This document shows, piece by piece, positions 17,537 through 24,244 of a stretch of 64,000 nt of DNA (positions are counted from its first letter, which is position 1; each line of letters begins with the position of its first letter). The DNA comes from Synechococcus sp. UW140 (GTDB lineage: Bacteria > Cyanobacteriota > Cyanobacteriia > PCC-6307 > Cyanobiaceae). The notes beneath the pieces were generated by a model. That model was not told the origin of the DNA. It searched no databases and worked only from the letters and a program-made list of their open reading frames with translations. The position numbers and the translations under genes are program-made. The stretch lies in NCBI RefSeq assembly GCF_900474295.1, contig NZ_UCOB01000003.1, forward strand, positions 1 through 64,000, given 5' to 3'.

Positions 17537-18142
17537 ATGATGACTAGAGAGACCCCAGAAATTAATGATTTCATAGCCATCTCAACGATGAGAAATAGGC
17601 AATTACCTGACTGGAGTAGAGCGCGACATCTCGAGATTGATACTGAAGTCTTCCTTGCTGATGATGATGCTGAACCAAAAGAAAAGGTAGGTCTGATGAA
17701 GCTGTGGAAGATTCCAGGAGTTTGGGACGACGATGTAATTGATGTGTTGGACGAGTTAAGTTCCGACAATCTCGAAGTGGGTGAGGCCATTGCCAAAGTG
17801 TGTGATATGTATAGTCCATTATGGGATGAAGAAGTCTTCAACAATCAAGCTTCAGGTAACTATCTCGTTGAATGGTTTGAAGTCTTGCAAGAGTTCAGAG
17901 GTAAACGATTGGGTCATGCAATCTTTCATGCCGCTCTTCAGGCGTCAGGAGCAGAAGGACATCCCGTGTTTCTGTTTCCATCACTAGACGATGAACGCCA
18001 CGCTGGTCGAGACTATCTTAGAAAATTTTATGAGGATGCTGATGAAAAGTCTTATCTAGTTGAAGGCACTAACATCCACTGCTTCTCATCTTATAATGGC
18101 GAGGGAAGTGTTATGAAAAAACGCAAGGATCTCGGTAAGTAA
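17537..18142 (+). CDS. GNAT-like acetyltransferase candidate, 201 aa
   Basis: An acidic soluble protein directly behind the integrase (2-bp gap, likely co-transcribed). The segment Val-Leu-Gln-Glu-Phe-Arg-Gly-Lys-Arg-Leu-Gly-His-Ala-Ile-Phe resembles GNAT motif A (Arg/Gln-x-x-Gly-x-Gly/Ala), which binds acetyl-CoA, and a later Tyr-Leu-Arg-Lys-Phe-Tyr resembles motif B. The match is partial, so the call is tentative. The N-terminal 90 residues match nothing I recognise. Possible roles include modifying a host protein or small molecule. Confidence 0.5.
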   Translation: MMTRETPEINDFIAISTMRNRQLPDWSRARHLEIDTEVFLADDDAEPKEKVGLMKLWKIPGVWDDDVIDVLDELSSDNLEVGEAIAKVCDMYSPLWDEEVFNNQASGNYLVEWFEVLQEFRGKRLGHAIFHAALQASGAEGHPVFLFPSLDDERHAGRDYLRKFYEDADEKSYLVEGTNIHCFSSYNGEGSVMKKRKDLGK

Positions 18143-18397
18143 AAGATAGCATTGTGATGCATCCTTTATTCAGTTATCAAGAGTCTAGTCAAAGGCATGC
18201 CAAGATCAACATTGACAGATAGCGGCATATTTTGAAGCCTTTACTAGCAGCAACTAGAAGACACCAGAGCACCAATTAGGGAAGGCGAGGTAGCCACACC
18301 CAACCCAATCCTTCCCCCACCGCCCTCACAGAGTCATACACCGACTCCTCAGAGGCCGCGGCAACCTACACATAAACCACATTCACAATCACTAAAG

Positions 18398-18613
18398 ATG
18401 GATACAACTGATCGTGACTATCAAATCAAGCGTGCAGCACTAGGAGAGAATGCGACTAAGGAAGATATGGATGCTGTCGTTGCTTACGGGTTAGAACAAC
18501 ACCAAAAGAACTTTCCACATCTATACCAAAGCAATAAGTCGAAACTTAAACCACCAGCGAAACCACAAGAGAACAGAAATCACACTATCGAAGCATTCAT
18601 GAAGTGGATGTAG
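18398..18613 (+). CDS. Small hydrophilic element protein, 71 aa
   Basis: Starts Met-Asp-Thr-Thr-Asp-Arg-Asp-Tyr-Gln and ends Glu-Ala-Phe-Met-Lys-Trp-Met. Mostly helical and charged; no signal or membrane segment. A decayed paralogue lies at 20109-20270 on the other side of the surface-protein gene, so the sequence was under coding selection at some time. Unknown function. The upstream gap 18143-18397 and the downstream gap 18614-18865 hold no other gene that I can support. Confidence 0.65.
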   Translation: MDTTDRDYQIKRAALGENATKEDMDAVVAYGLEQHQKNFPHLYQSNKSKLKPPAKPQENRNHTIEAFMKWM

Positions 18614-18865
18614 CCTGCTTGATCTGGAGATCATCAGCTTCAAGAATTGGCGACTAAACGACTGAATAGTTCCTGTTAGATACCCCTAATGTCAAGCCAC
18701 TAGATCCAGACAAGCAAAGGATACAAAAACTTCTAGGAATTTCCAAGTTCTACAAGTCAAGTCCATTAGCCATTGTGTTCAAAGTCAGGCAAAAGCCATT
18801 AAGTAATACATCAAAACTGATATCATGGTTGCCAGCATTTAAGCTCTAGTAAATAAACAACTTAG

Positions 18866-20089
18866 ATGAATTTTGCCAAGCGCTTATTCCTTGGACTGGC
18901 TTCGTGCACAGCCTTGTCGATAATCTCTACGCCTGGCTCTGCTCAGGAGTGGACTGATATCTTGTATTGGATTAACGATGGCGATGGAGAAGATCAATCT
19001 TGGGTTTTTTATGATTTCAATGAGAATACTGGAAAAAAGAAATTATTCTCTAGGAAAAAGTTCGGAAAATCAAACAGTCTGTATAAAGGTTATTCGTTTT
19101 TCAATGAGCAGAATGGAAATCTAAGCGTTACAAGAGAGGACGGCAGGATTTTTGAATTCAATAGAGAATCCTCAAAATGGGTTAGGAAGGGGAGAAACAG
19201 TAAAGTAGATCAATTTTACAAGGGTGGGTCCGCTATAACGTTTCTGCCAATTCCTGGCATTCGAAGCAATTTGGATGGCACAGTTGATGTTGGCATTGGC
19301 CAACGTACAATCACATTGGATGGTGAAGGTGTTAGTTCAAAGGGTACAAACTTGATATCTAACAAAAATGACGTGATTCACATTGGCGAAAACTCACTCA
19401 TCACCCACGAAGAAGATGGCATCCAAAAACTATATGCACAAGATGCAGAAGGTAATCCAATCCCAATCAACATCACTGAAGGAACTGACCTACAAATCAA
19501 TGGGGTTAGCGTTCAGAGTCAAATCGAAACCAATCAACAAGACATCAAGACAAATGCAGCAGAAATCCGCTCGAACCGCCGTGCCATCAACGCGATCGAA
19601 GACAATGTGAATGATCTTGGCTTTGGTGTCGCTGGTGCAACAGCACTCTCCACTGCAATGACAGCACTTCCAACGGTTGCAGAAGACTCACCATTATCTT
19701 GTGGTGTTGGAACTGGTGGATATAGCAGTCGTTATGCAATGAGTGTTGGTTGTGCTGTGAAGGCAACTGAACGACTTTCTTTTAATGCTGGTGGTTCTTA
19801 TGTCTTTGGTGGTGCTGCTGACTATGGGAATGGCTCTCTTTCCAATGTTGCTGGCAGAGCAGGTTTTGTGTTCAAGTTAGGTGAGGTTAAGTCCTCGTCA
19901 AAGGGTGATCTTCAAGCACGTGTTACTGACCTAGAGAAGGCTAATCAAACAATTTTGGAAGCCAACCAGACGATCCTGGAAGAGAATGCCTCTATCAAAT
20001 CCATCAATAACGATTTGATGGCTCGCCTTGAACGTCTTGAAGCAATTGCTTCTTCATCACATACAGATAGAGACTTGGCTTCTAGGTAG
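18866..20089 (+). CDS. YadA-like trimeric autotransporter / surface adhesin
   Basis: A 407-aa exported protein. The signal peptide runs to about residue 26 (Pro-Gly-Ser-Ala-Gln). A passenger with beta-rich and Gly/Asn-rich segments follows (27-215), then a coiled-coil stalk (Ile-Glu-Thr-Asn-Gln-Gln-Asp-Ile-Lys, about 215-245). A YadA-type membrane anchor spans about 245-338 (Gly-Val-Ala-Gly-Ala-Thr-Ala-Leu, then Gly-Tyr-Ser-Ser-Arg-Tyr-Ala, and Gly-Arg-Ala-Gly-Phe-Val-Phe-Lys-Leu-Gly). Family members trimerise in the outer membrane and mediate adhesion. Unusually, the anchor is not C-terminal: about 65 further residues form a second coiled coil with a short internal repeat (Ala-Asn-Gln-Thr-Ile-Leu-Glu twice). 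AT-rich codon use suggests transfer. Confidence 0.8.
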   Translation: MNFAKRLFLGLASCTALSIISTPGSAQEWTDILYWINDGDGEDQSWVFYDFNENTGKKKLFSRKKFGKSNSLYKGYSFFNEQNGNLSVTREDGRIFEFNRESSKWVRKGRNSKVDQFYKGGSAITFLPIPGIRSNLDGTVDVGIGQRTITLDGEGVSSKGTNLISNKNDVIHIGENSLITHEEDGIQKLYAQDAEGNPIPINITEGTDLQINGVSVQSQIETNQQDIKTNAAEIRSNRRAINAIEDNVNDLGFGVAGATALSTAMTALPTVAEDSPLSCGVGTGGYSSRYAMSVGCAVKATERLSFNAGGSYVFGGAADYGNGSLSNVAGRAGFVFKLGEVKSSSKGDLQARVTDLEKANQTILEANQTILEENASIKSINNDLMARLERLEAIASSSHTDRDLASR

Positions 20090-20108
20090 TCATTCTATTG
20101 TAGATATA

Positions 20109-20270
20109 AAATACCGAGGAGAGCTTGATGCTGAGGTTTTGTAAAAGTCGGAACAATATCGAGAGAATTTCTCACATCTATACCAAACCAATAAATCAAA
20201 GCTAAAACCGTCAGCGAATCCACCCGAGACTAAGAATCATATTGTGGAATCAATTATGAAGTGGATGTAG
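20109..20270 (+). pseudogene. Decayed copy of the 71-aa element gene
   Basis: In frame from about 20109 the translation aligns with the 71-aa protein at 18398. Asp-Ala-Glu-Val-Leu-stop-Lys-Ser-Glu-Gln pairs with Asp-Ala-Val-Val-Ala-Tyr-Gly-Leu-Glu-Gln, and both end in Met-Lys-Trp-Met-stop. The Tyr codon has become TAA at 20142-20144 and the N-terminal third is unrecognisable. It lies 20 bp past the adhesin gene. Confidence 0.75.
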
Positions 20271-20274
20271 CTAT

Positions 20275-20427
20275 CTACTGTGCTGGCTGCTTGTCTCTAG
20301 AGGTCTCGACGGATTTAATCAACCCAATAGTAACTAGAACGAAGTTCTTAGCTGCCATTAATGCTATGTAACCGATCTTGGCGGCGATATTAAGAAGCAA
20401 GCGCAATGTTTGGAGTAATGCTTTCAT
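20275..20427 (-). CDS. Possible small membrane-associated protein, 50 aa
   Basis: An ATG at 20427 opens Met-Lys-Ala-Leu-Leu-Gln-Thr-Leu-Arg, then a hydrophobic/amphipathic stretch and a polar tail ending Lys-Gln-Pro-Ala-Gln-stop. One membrane helix is likely. It has no recognised homologue and could be chance. The stretch 20428-20810 beyond it shows no gene I can support. Confidence 0.4.
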   Translation of the reverse strand: MKALLQTLRLLLNIAAKIGYIALMAAKNFVLVTIGLIKSVETSRDKQPAQ

Positions 20428-20810
20428 GGTTTAGATCACTTTTGTTAATTCAACAGTATCCTGGACTGTCCTCAAGTCAAGAACAAATCCATGCAATCTC
20501 AATCCTTTGGGATCTTCGCATTGAAGGCTTGAGAGGTTTCCGGGATTCGTCTGCCGTGGCCAATTCTCACGGAGGTAGCTTGATGAATACCAATAAGCTC
20601 GGTGATTTGCCAGAAGACTCTTCTGTATGTCGATGTTGGATGCTCTCCAGAAGACCCTCAAGGCTCCGCAAATCACCTCGTTTTAGGCATGAATAAAGAC
20701 CAAAGACAAGCTGCTAGGTCAAACTCTAGAAACTCAGTCCCCACCTGGGTTTAGCGCTAACAGGCACCTTATACAGGGAGGAGAGAGGGTGGACTCGATT
20801 CCTTGGACTA

Positions 20811-20836
20811 GGGGAAGACACAAATCTTCCCCTTTT
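20811..20836 (+). terminator. Rho-independent terminator inside the element
   Basis: Stem GGGGAAGA / TCTTCCCC with loop CACAAA, followed by TTTT. It would end plus-strand transcription from the adhesin side. A second small hairpin (ATGTCC...GGACAT) follows at 20841-20860. Confidence 0.7.
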
Positions 20837-20941
20837 ACTAATGTCCCCGGGAATGGACATTCCGTAAAGACCACCAAAACCAACCCGACATAAATGAACT
20901 AACTCCTGATGATTTTGGACTTACTGTATTACCATTAATGT

Positions 20942-20995
20942 AATTACTGTAGTCACTTATCATCCTTTGATTACCTCCACCAACTACATGCATAA
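20942..20995 (+). repeat. 54-bp imperfect direct repeat, copy 1
   Basis: Matches 21198-21251 at 39 of 54 positions by my count, best in the first 37 (29 of 37), sharing TAGTC-n2-TTATCATC and TTGATT. It ends over the ATG of the thyX remnant, so it may be a duplicated promoter or 5' leader. Confidence 0.6.
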
Positions 20996-21146
20996 ACTTA
21001 CTTACTTACATAGTACAGAACAAGGTGATGATCTCATTGCTTACATGGCACGAGTCTCTAATCCATCTAATCAAAACAACACTGAAACCAGTGCTCGTCT
21101 GATTAAATATATTGCTAGACATAAATATTTGTTTGTAGCTCTATGA
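20988..21146 (+). pseudogene. thyX: N-terminal remnant of flavin-dependent thymidylate synthase (ThyX)
   Basis: A 52-codon frame contains Asp-Leu-Ile-Ala-Tyr-Met-Ala-Arg-Val-Ser-Asn-Pro-Ser-Asn-Gln and Ala-Arg-Leu-Ile-Lys-Tyr-Ile, the N-terminal signature of phage-type ThyX, which methylates dUMP. It stops after His-Lys-Tyr-Leu-Phe-Val-Ala-Leu, just where the family motif with Trp-Ser-Pro-Phe-Glu should come. The catalytic region is gone, so it cannot be active. Cyanophages often carry thyX, so a phage source is likely. Confidence 0.7.
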
Positions 21147-21197
21147 GGGAGGCTGCTCGTGAAAATGATCTTTGACTTGCCTCATTGCTTTCAGTCT

Positions 21198-21251
21198 AAT
21201 TGCTATAGTCGATTATCATCTATTGATTGCCTTCGTTCATTAAATGAATAA
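21198..21251 (+). repeat. 54-bp imperfect direct repeat, copy 2
   Basis: Second copy, 256 bp after the first. It also ends over an ATG (21244), here followed by only ten codons (Met-Asn-Asn-Asn-Phe-Glu-Ser-Leu-Gly-Arg-stop), so it appears to lead into a dead or truncated gene. Confidence 0.6.
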
Positions 21252-21340
21252 CAACTTCGAATCATTAGGTAGATGAATTGTTTACTTCATAGTGTCTTTG
21301 TTTACTTCTTGGCTACACTACAAGTAGACAAGTATTTACT

Positions 21341-21652
21341 GTGCAGCTAATCCCACTTGCCTTCCTTGCTGTATCGGGGATTTACAGCCTTTTAATGTGT
21401 ATGTATTGGCTTCTAGTCACTCATTCTCCGTTACATATGGAGTTGGTACGTTTCGAGAGCTTGTTCACTGGTTTGATTTATGGCGTGTTGCAATTCACAT
21501 TGCTGTTTCTTGCTCTTCTGATCTCATTGGTGGTTTTGTTTACTAAAAAATATTCAAACAAATCAGTGTCTCTAGGTATAACGTTTGTATTGGCTATATT
21601 CAATGTCACGTTCTTTATTTGGGTGATAGACCACGTTCTTCTTCTGCTTTGA
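21341..21652 (+). CDS. Small membrane protein, three spans, 103 aa
   Basis: GTG at 21341 starts a very hydrophobic protein with helices at about 3-28, 44-68 and 78-102, joined by short charged loops (Thr-Lys-Lys-Tyr-Ser-Asn-Lys). No motif recognised. It lies inside the element, tail-to-tail with the double-glycine peptide gene on the other strand; an immunity or export role for that peptide would be pure conjecture. Confidence 0.55.
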   Translation: MQLIPLAFLAVSGIYSLLMCMYWLLVTHSPLHMELVRFESLFTGLIYGVLQFTLLFLALLISLVVLFTKKYSNKSVSLGITFVLAIFNVTFFIWVIDHVLLLL

Positions 21653-21684
21653 AGTTATTGTAGTCCAATTATTAAAGCAACTTC

Positions 21685-21837
21685 TTAGCCTCCCTCGCTC
21701 ATTGGGACTTGAGTGGGATTCTCTTTGTGGTGATGAAACTTAAATCCTCCTGTGATTTCATTTGCCTCACTATCGGATAGCTCAACAAGTTTTTCATCCT
21801 TGTTTTCAGAGTCTTTTTTCGTCTGATCTTTTGTCAT
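21685..21837 (-). CDS. Double-glycine-leader peptide precursor (RiPP/microcin-like), 50 aa
   Basis: From ATG at 21837 the peptide has a charged leader ending Glu-Leu-Ser-Asp-Ser-Glu-Ala-Asn-Glu-Ile-Thr-Gly-Gly, the classic double-glycine motif cleaved by C39-peptidase ABC exporters. A 19-residue core follows, Phe-Lys-Phe-His-His-His-Lys to Ser-Glu-Gly-Gly, with a His triplet that could bind metal. Family knowledge: marine Synechococcus and Prochlorococcus carry many such precursors. A longer frame to 21888 adds 17 basic residues unlike a leader, and the TATAAT at 21859-21864 supports the shorter form. No exporter or modifying enzyme is in the window. Confidence 0.65.
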   Translation of the reverse strand: MTKDQTKKDSENKDEKLVELSDSEANEITGGFKFHHHKENPTQVPMSEGG

Positions 21838-21858
21838 TGATCTTATGGCTTTACGCCT

Positions 21859-21864
21859 ATTATA
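21859..21864 (-). promoter_or_regulatory. Likely -10 box for the double-glycine peptide
   Basis: The minus strand reads TATAAT here, 21 bases upstream of the ATG at 21837, which would give a leader of about 15 bases. No convincing -35 box is seen, as is common in picocyanobacteria. Confidence 0.4.
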
Positions 21865-22025
21865 GCTACAATTTTTTCGATAGAGCAACCTCTTAGTGAT
21901 TCAATACAGGTGCAATTCCTGTTGGTTGTATTGCCAATGGAATTGATGAACCCATTGGTAGAACTTGAAGGGTGGATCAAGTTTTAACTACTCATCATGT
22001 CATTAAAAAAGCTAGCTCTCTTTGA

Positions 22026-22100
22026 GCGGCGGTGTCCTAGTGGATAGGAACAGTGATCATCTGGTGATCTTTGTGTTGGTTCGATTCCGACAGTTCACAT
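22026..22100 (+). other. Degenerate tRNA-like sequence
   Basis: It contains a D-arm-like TCCTAGTGGATAGGA, an anticodon-like hairpin with loop ATCTGGT (would read CTG, Gln), and a good T arm (GTTGG-TTCGATT-CCGAC, 22075-22091). The 5' acceptor strand (GCGGCGG) does not pair with the 3' side (AGTTCAC), so it is not a functional tRNA as folded. Another T-arm-like hairpin, ACAGG-TGCAATT-CCTGT, lies at 21906-21922. Both look like remnants of phage or host tRNAs. Confidence 0.5.
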
Positions 22101-22157
22101 TCGGTGAGTTTTCCACGTCCTTAGTGATGTGGTTAAAACTACACCCTTCAAATAATA

Positions 22158-22487
22158 ATGAAAACAGCTAAGCAAATTAAAGTAGACAACAGAATTACCA
22201 CAATCATCACTTGTGATAACTGCGGTAAGGAAACACAAGTCAAGGCGAGTATCGATACCAAGACTGTCTCTAAGGCACTTGAGCGATCTTGTTCATCGTG
22301 TCAACCACACTTCTATGTCGATGGGTGGTGGCAACAGTTTGGACTTAAAGCCAATCCCTACGTATATGGTCCTATGCAACGTCTACGGACTAGTAGAGAC
22401 TATCGAATGCAAGAAGCGAGGCGAATGGGATGGATGGCTTGGACTTGGGATGACGAGTACACAGAGTCTGGAAAGTGTCCGTCCTAA
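22158..22487 (+). CDS. Zinc-ribbon hypothetical protein, 109 aa
   Basis: Has Cys-Asp-Asn-Cys-Gly at about residue 20 and Cys-Ser-Ser-Cys-Gln about 26 residues later, a four-Cys zinc ribbon. A Trp/Tyr-rich region (Asp-Gly-Trp-Trp-Gln-Gln-Phe) and basic segments follow. It could bind nucleic acid or protein. Its AT-rich codon use is like that of its element neighbours. It ends 4 bp past the stop of the convergent beta-barrel gene. Confidence 0.6.
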   Translation: MKTAKQIKVDNRITTIITCDNCGKETQVKASIDTKTVSKALERSCSSCQPHFYVDGWWQQFGLKANPYVYGPMQRLRTSRDYRMQEARRMGWMAWTWDDEYTESGKCPS

Positions 22488-23482
22488 AATCCCAAAAACT
22501 GCCCCTTTCGTCCAGCACGTAGCGTATGTCGTGCACCCTTAGTGTCAAATCTATGGTCGTGCACCCTCACATCCCGGTTGCTTGGCGTTGATGTTAATGC
22601 ATTGATCACAGGCAGTTGTTGAACATCTTTGCGCTGTGCTGTTGTACTAGCGCCGCCAAAGCGAACTTTAATATCAGCTGAAACTCTTGTATCGAATGCT
22701 TCGTCGTAGGAGAGATTTACTCCTGCTGTGACGCCACTTGTCATTTCATAAGCCAAGCGTCCACGCACACCAGAACCATCAGCGGATCCAAGGTCGCCAT
22801 GTTGGTAGTAGTAGCCAACAGAGGAATTCAGCTCAGGCGTGATGAAATAGCCAACATCAAGCCCATAGGTATCCAGTGCACCACCTTGGTAATACCAGTT
22901 CAGTTTCTGCTCGGTATCTCCAATAGGAATCAAGGCATAGGCATTGAGGTTCCAGGCATTGGAAACAGCTTCTGCATTGACAGCCACCTGCTGGAAGAAG
23001 GCACTCTTCTCTGTGCCGCTGACATCGACCCAGGTGTCGGTTCCGCCTGTATTCATCGGGCGGCTGTCATAACCAGCATTCAGCCCGTACATCCAGCTGC
23101 GGTCACCATTCAGCCAGCGATAACCCAGACGTGATGAGGTGGAGATGGTGGTACCAGCCACATCGGTATTGATGATGCTGCTATCGCCCTCACGGTCAGC
23201 GAAGTTGACGTTCGCCAGCACGTCAGCAAAGAAGACGCTGTTCTCGCCAACAGAGATCGGAAGGAAGCCGCCGATACCTGCTTGATTCGGTGTTCCAGCA
23301 CCCTGCAAGGCACCTTGGAAGCCAACCCGTGGCTTGACGAAGTCTTTGAGGCTGATGCTCATCACCCCAAGGTCGTCCGCACTGCCGTCCTCTTGAGCAG
23401 CGGTAGGCAGCAGAGGAGTATTTGCAACTGCCATTGCAGCAATACCAATCAGCGATAGATACAGTCTTCCAGGAGGCCGCAC
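22484..23482 (-). CDS. Outer-membrane beta-barrel protein, inverse-autotransporter-like
   Basis: GTG at 23482 gives 332 aa with a signal peptide (hydrophobic residues 7-28, then Thr-Ala-Ala-Gln). The body has the features of the inverse autotransporter (intimin/invasin) beta domain: Phe-Val-Lys-Pro-Arg-Val-Gly-Phe-Gln-Gly, Val-Phe-Phe-Ala-Asp-Val-Leu, Ser-Ser-Arg-Leu-Gly-Tyr-Arg-Trp-Leu, and alternating aromatic strands. The large extracellular passenger of adhesins is missing: the protein ends after the barrel with a basic polar tail. By eye its base composition is closer to the chromosome than to the other element genes. It may be a pore or the remains of an adhesin. Confidence 0.7.
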   Translation of the reverse strand: MRPPGRLYLSLIGIAAMAVANTPLLPTAAQEDGSADDLGVMSISLKDFVKPRVGFQGALQGAGTPNQAGIGGFLPISVGENSVFFADVLANVNFADREGDSSIINTDVAGTTISTSSRLGYRWLNGDRSWMYGLNAGYDSRPMNTGGTDTWVDVSGTEKSAFFQQVAVNAEAVSNAWNLNAYALIPIGDTEQKLNWYYQGGALDTYGLDVGYFITPELNSSVGYYYQHGDLGSADGSGVRGRLAYEMTSGVTAGVNLSYDEAFDTRVSADIKVRFGGASTTAQRKDVQQLPVINALTSTPSNRDVRVHDHRFDTKGARHTLRAGRKGQFLGF

Positions 23483-23854
23483 TGGGATAGATGCGAAATT
23501 CCACTCATTGTCTGGTCTTTGTATAAGCGTGCAACCAAGTCACATCAATTGTGGTAATTAACATCCTCACGAAGTCTCTATGTCTTGACCGGTTCAGATG
23601 CGGCAGTTCAGGCACATACGGTTGGGAGTCGGATTATCCCCAAAAAAATAAAATAAATCTCTGAAGTCCTATACGTATATATGAGGACCTATGATTTACC
23701 CGATAGGGTCCCTACTTGCTGTTGTATCCGAGGCTTTGATCCGGGAGGCGCACACAGTCCGTAATGTCTTGAATAGATCCTCCATCTCAATTTCTCTATA
23801 TCCACTTCAATAGTAAGTGCAGGCTCCCGGTTGTACCAAGCTTTTTGGCCTGGC

Positions 23855-24195
23855 GTTGGTATCGATTAGGTGTGTTGTTGGTATGTGCAAATCAATCCGA
23901 GTGTTCTCTAGTTTTTTAATCGTAGCCTTCGTTAAACATCGCTTAGTTGCAGCTAATGGTCCCTCTTTGGGTTCGGATAACAGCAATCTCCGCTGTGATG
24001 GCCACGTCTGTTGCGCTCAGCTGGTGGTCTTGTGGTCCAATCCTCGGCTTGTGTCGTTGGTAACGATGAGTCGACATAAGGGTTGAGGGAGCTCGCTCCT
24101 AGAAGGCATCCCTGTTGCTGATCTCAGTGGTAGCTGTCCAGGTACTGACTGTTGGTATGTCTCGTTGGTATTCAAGCTTGTGTCTCCATACCAAC
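23855..24195. repeat. Right-arm repeats GTTGGTAT (five exact copies)
   Basis: Exact copies at 23855-23862, 23877-23884, 24151-24158, 24164-24171 and, inverted, 24188-24195; a one-mismatch copy lies near 24056. The pair at 24151/24164 mirrors the left-end pair at 16132/16143. By chance a given octamer would be expected about 0.01 times in 400 bp of double strand. They fit integrase arm sites. Apart from these, 23483-24244 holds no gene I can support. Confidence 0.65.
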
Positions 24196-24244
24196 TGCAT
24201 ACTCGCTAGTAAAATCGCTACAAAGCACTGTCATGACTAGACTT

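Noticed and set aside
20406-20696. 96-codon plus-strand frame after the adhesin region
   Set aside because: Mixed composition with no motif and no start signal; the opposite strand has a better small frame at 20275-20427.
20780-20802. Resemblance of GAGAGGGTGGACTCGATTCC to the tRNA-Ser 3' end
   Set aside because: Only about ten bases match continuously with the tRNA-Ser at 1097-1181 and the T stem cannot form; too weak to call a tRNA-directed attachment site.
20799-20806. Third copy of the core octamer (TTCCTTGG) inside the element, inverted
   Set aside because: One 8-mer hit in about 8 kb on two strands has a chance of about one in four; there are no flanking arm repeats, so it is not taken as an attachment site.
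23817-24086. 89-codon frame near the right end of the element
   Set aside because: It overlaps the GTTGGTAT arm repeats and reads like random sequence with many Cys and Arg; no ribosome-binding site.
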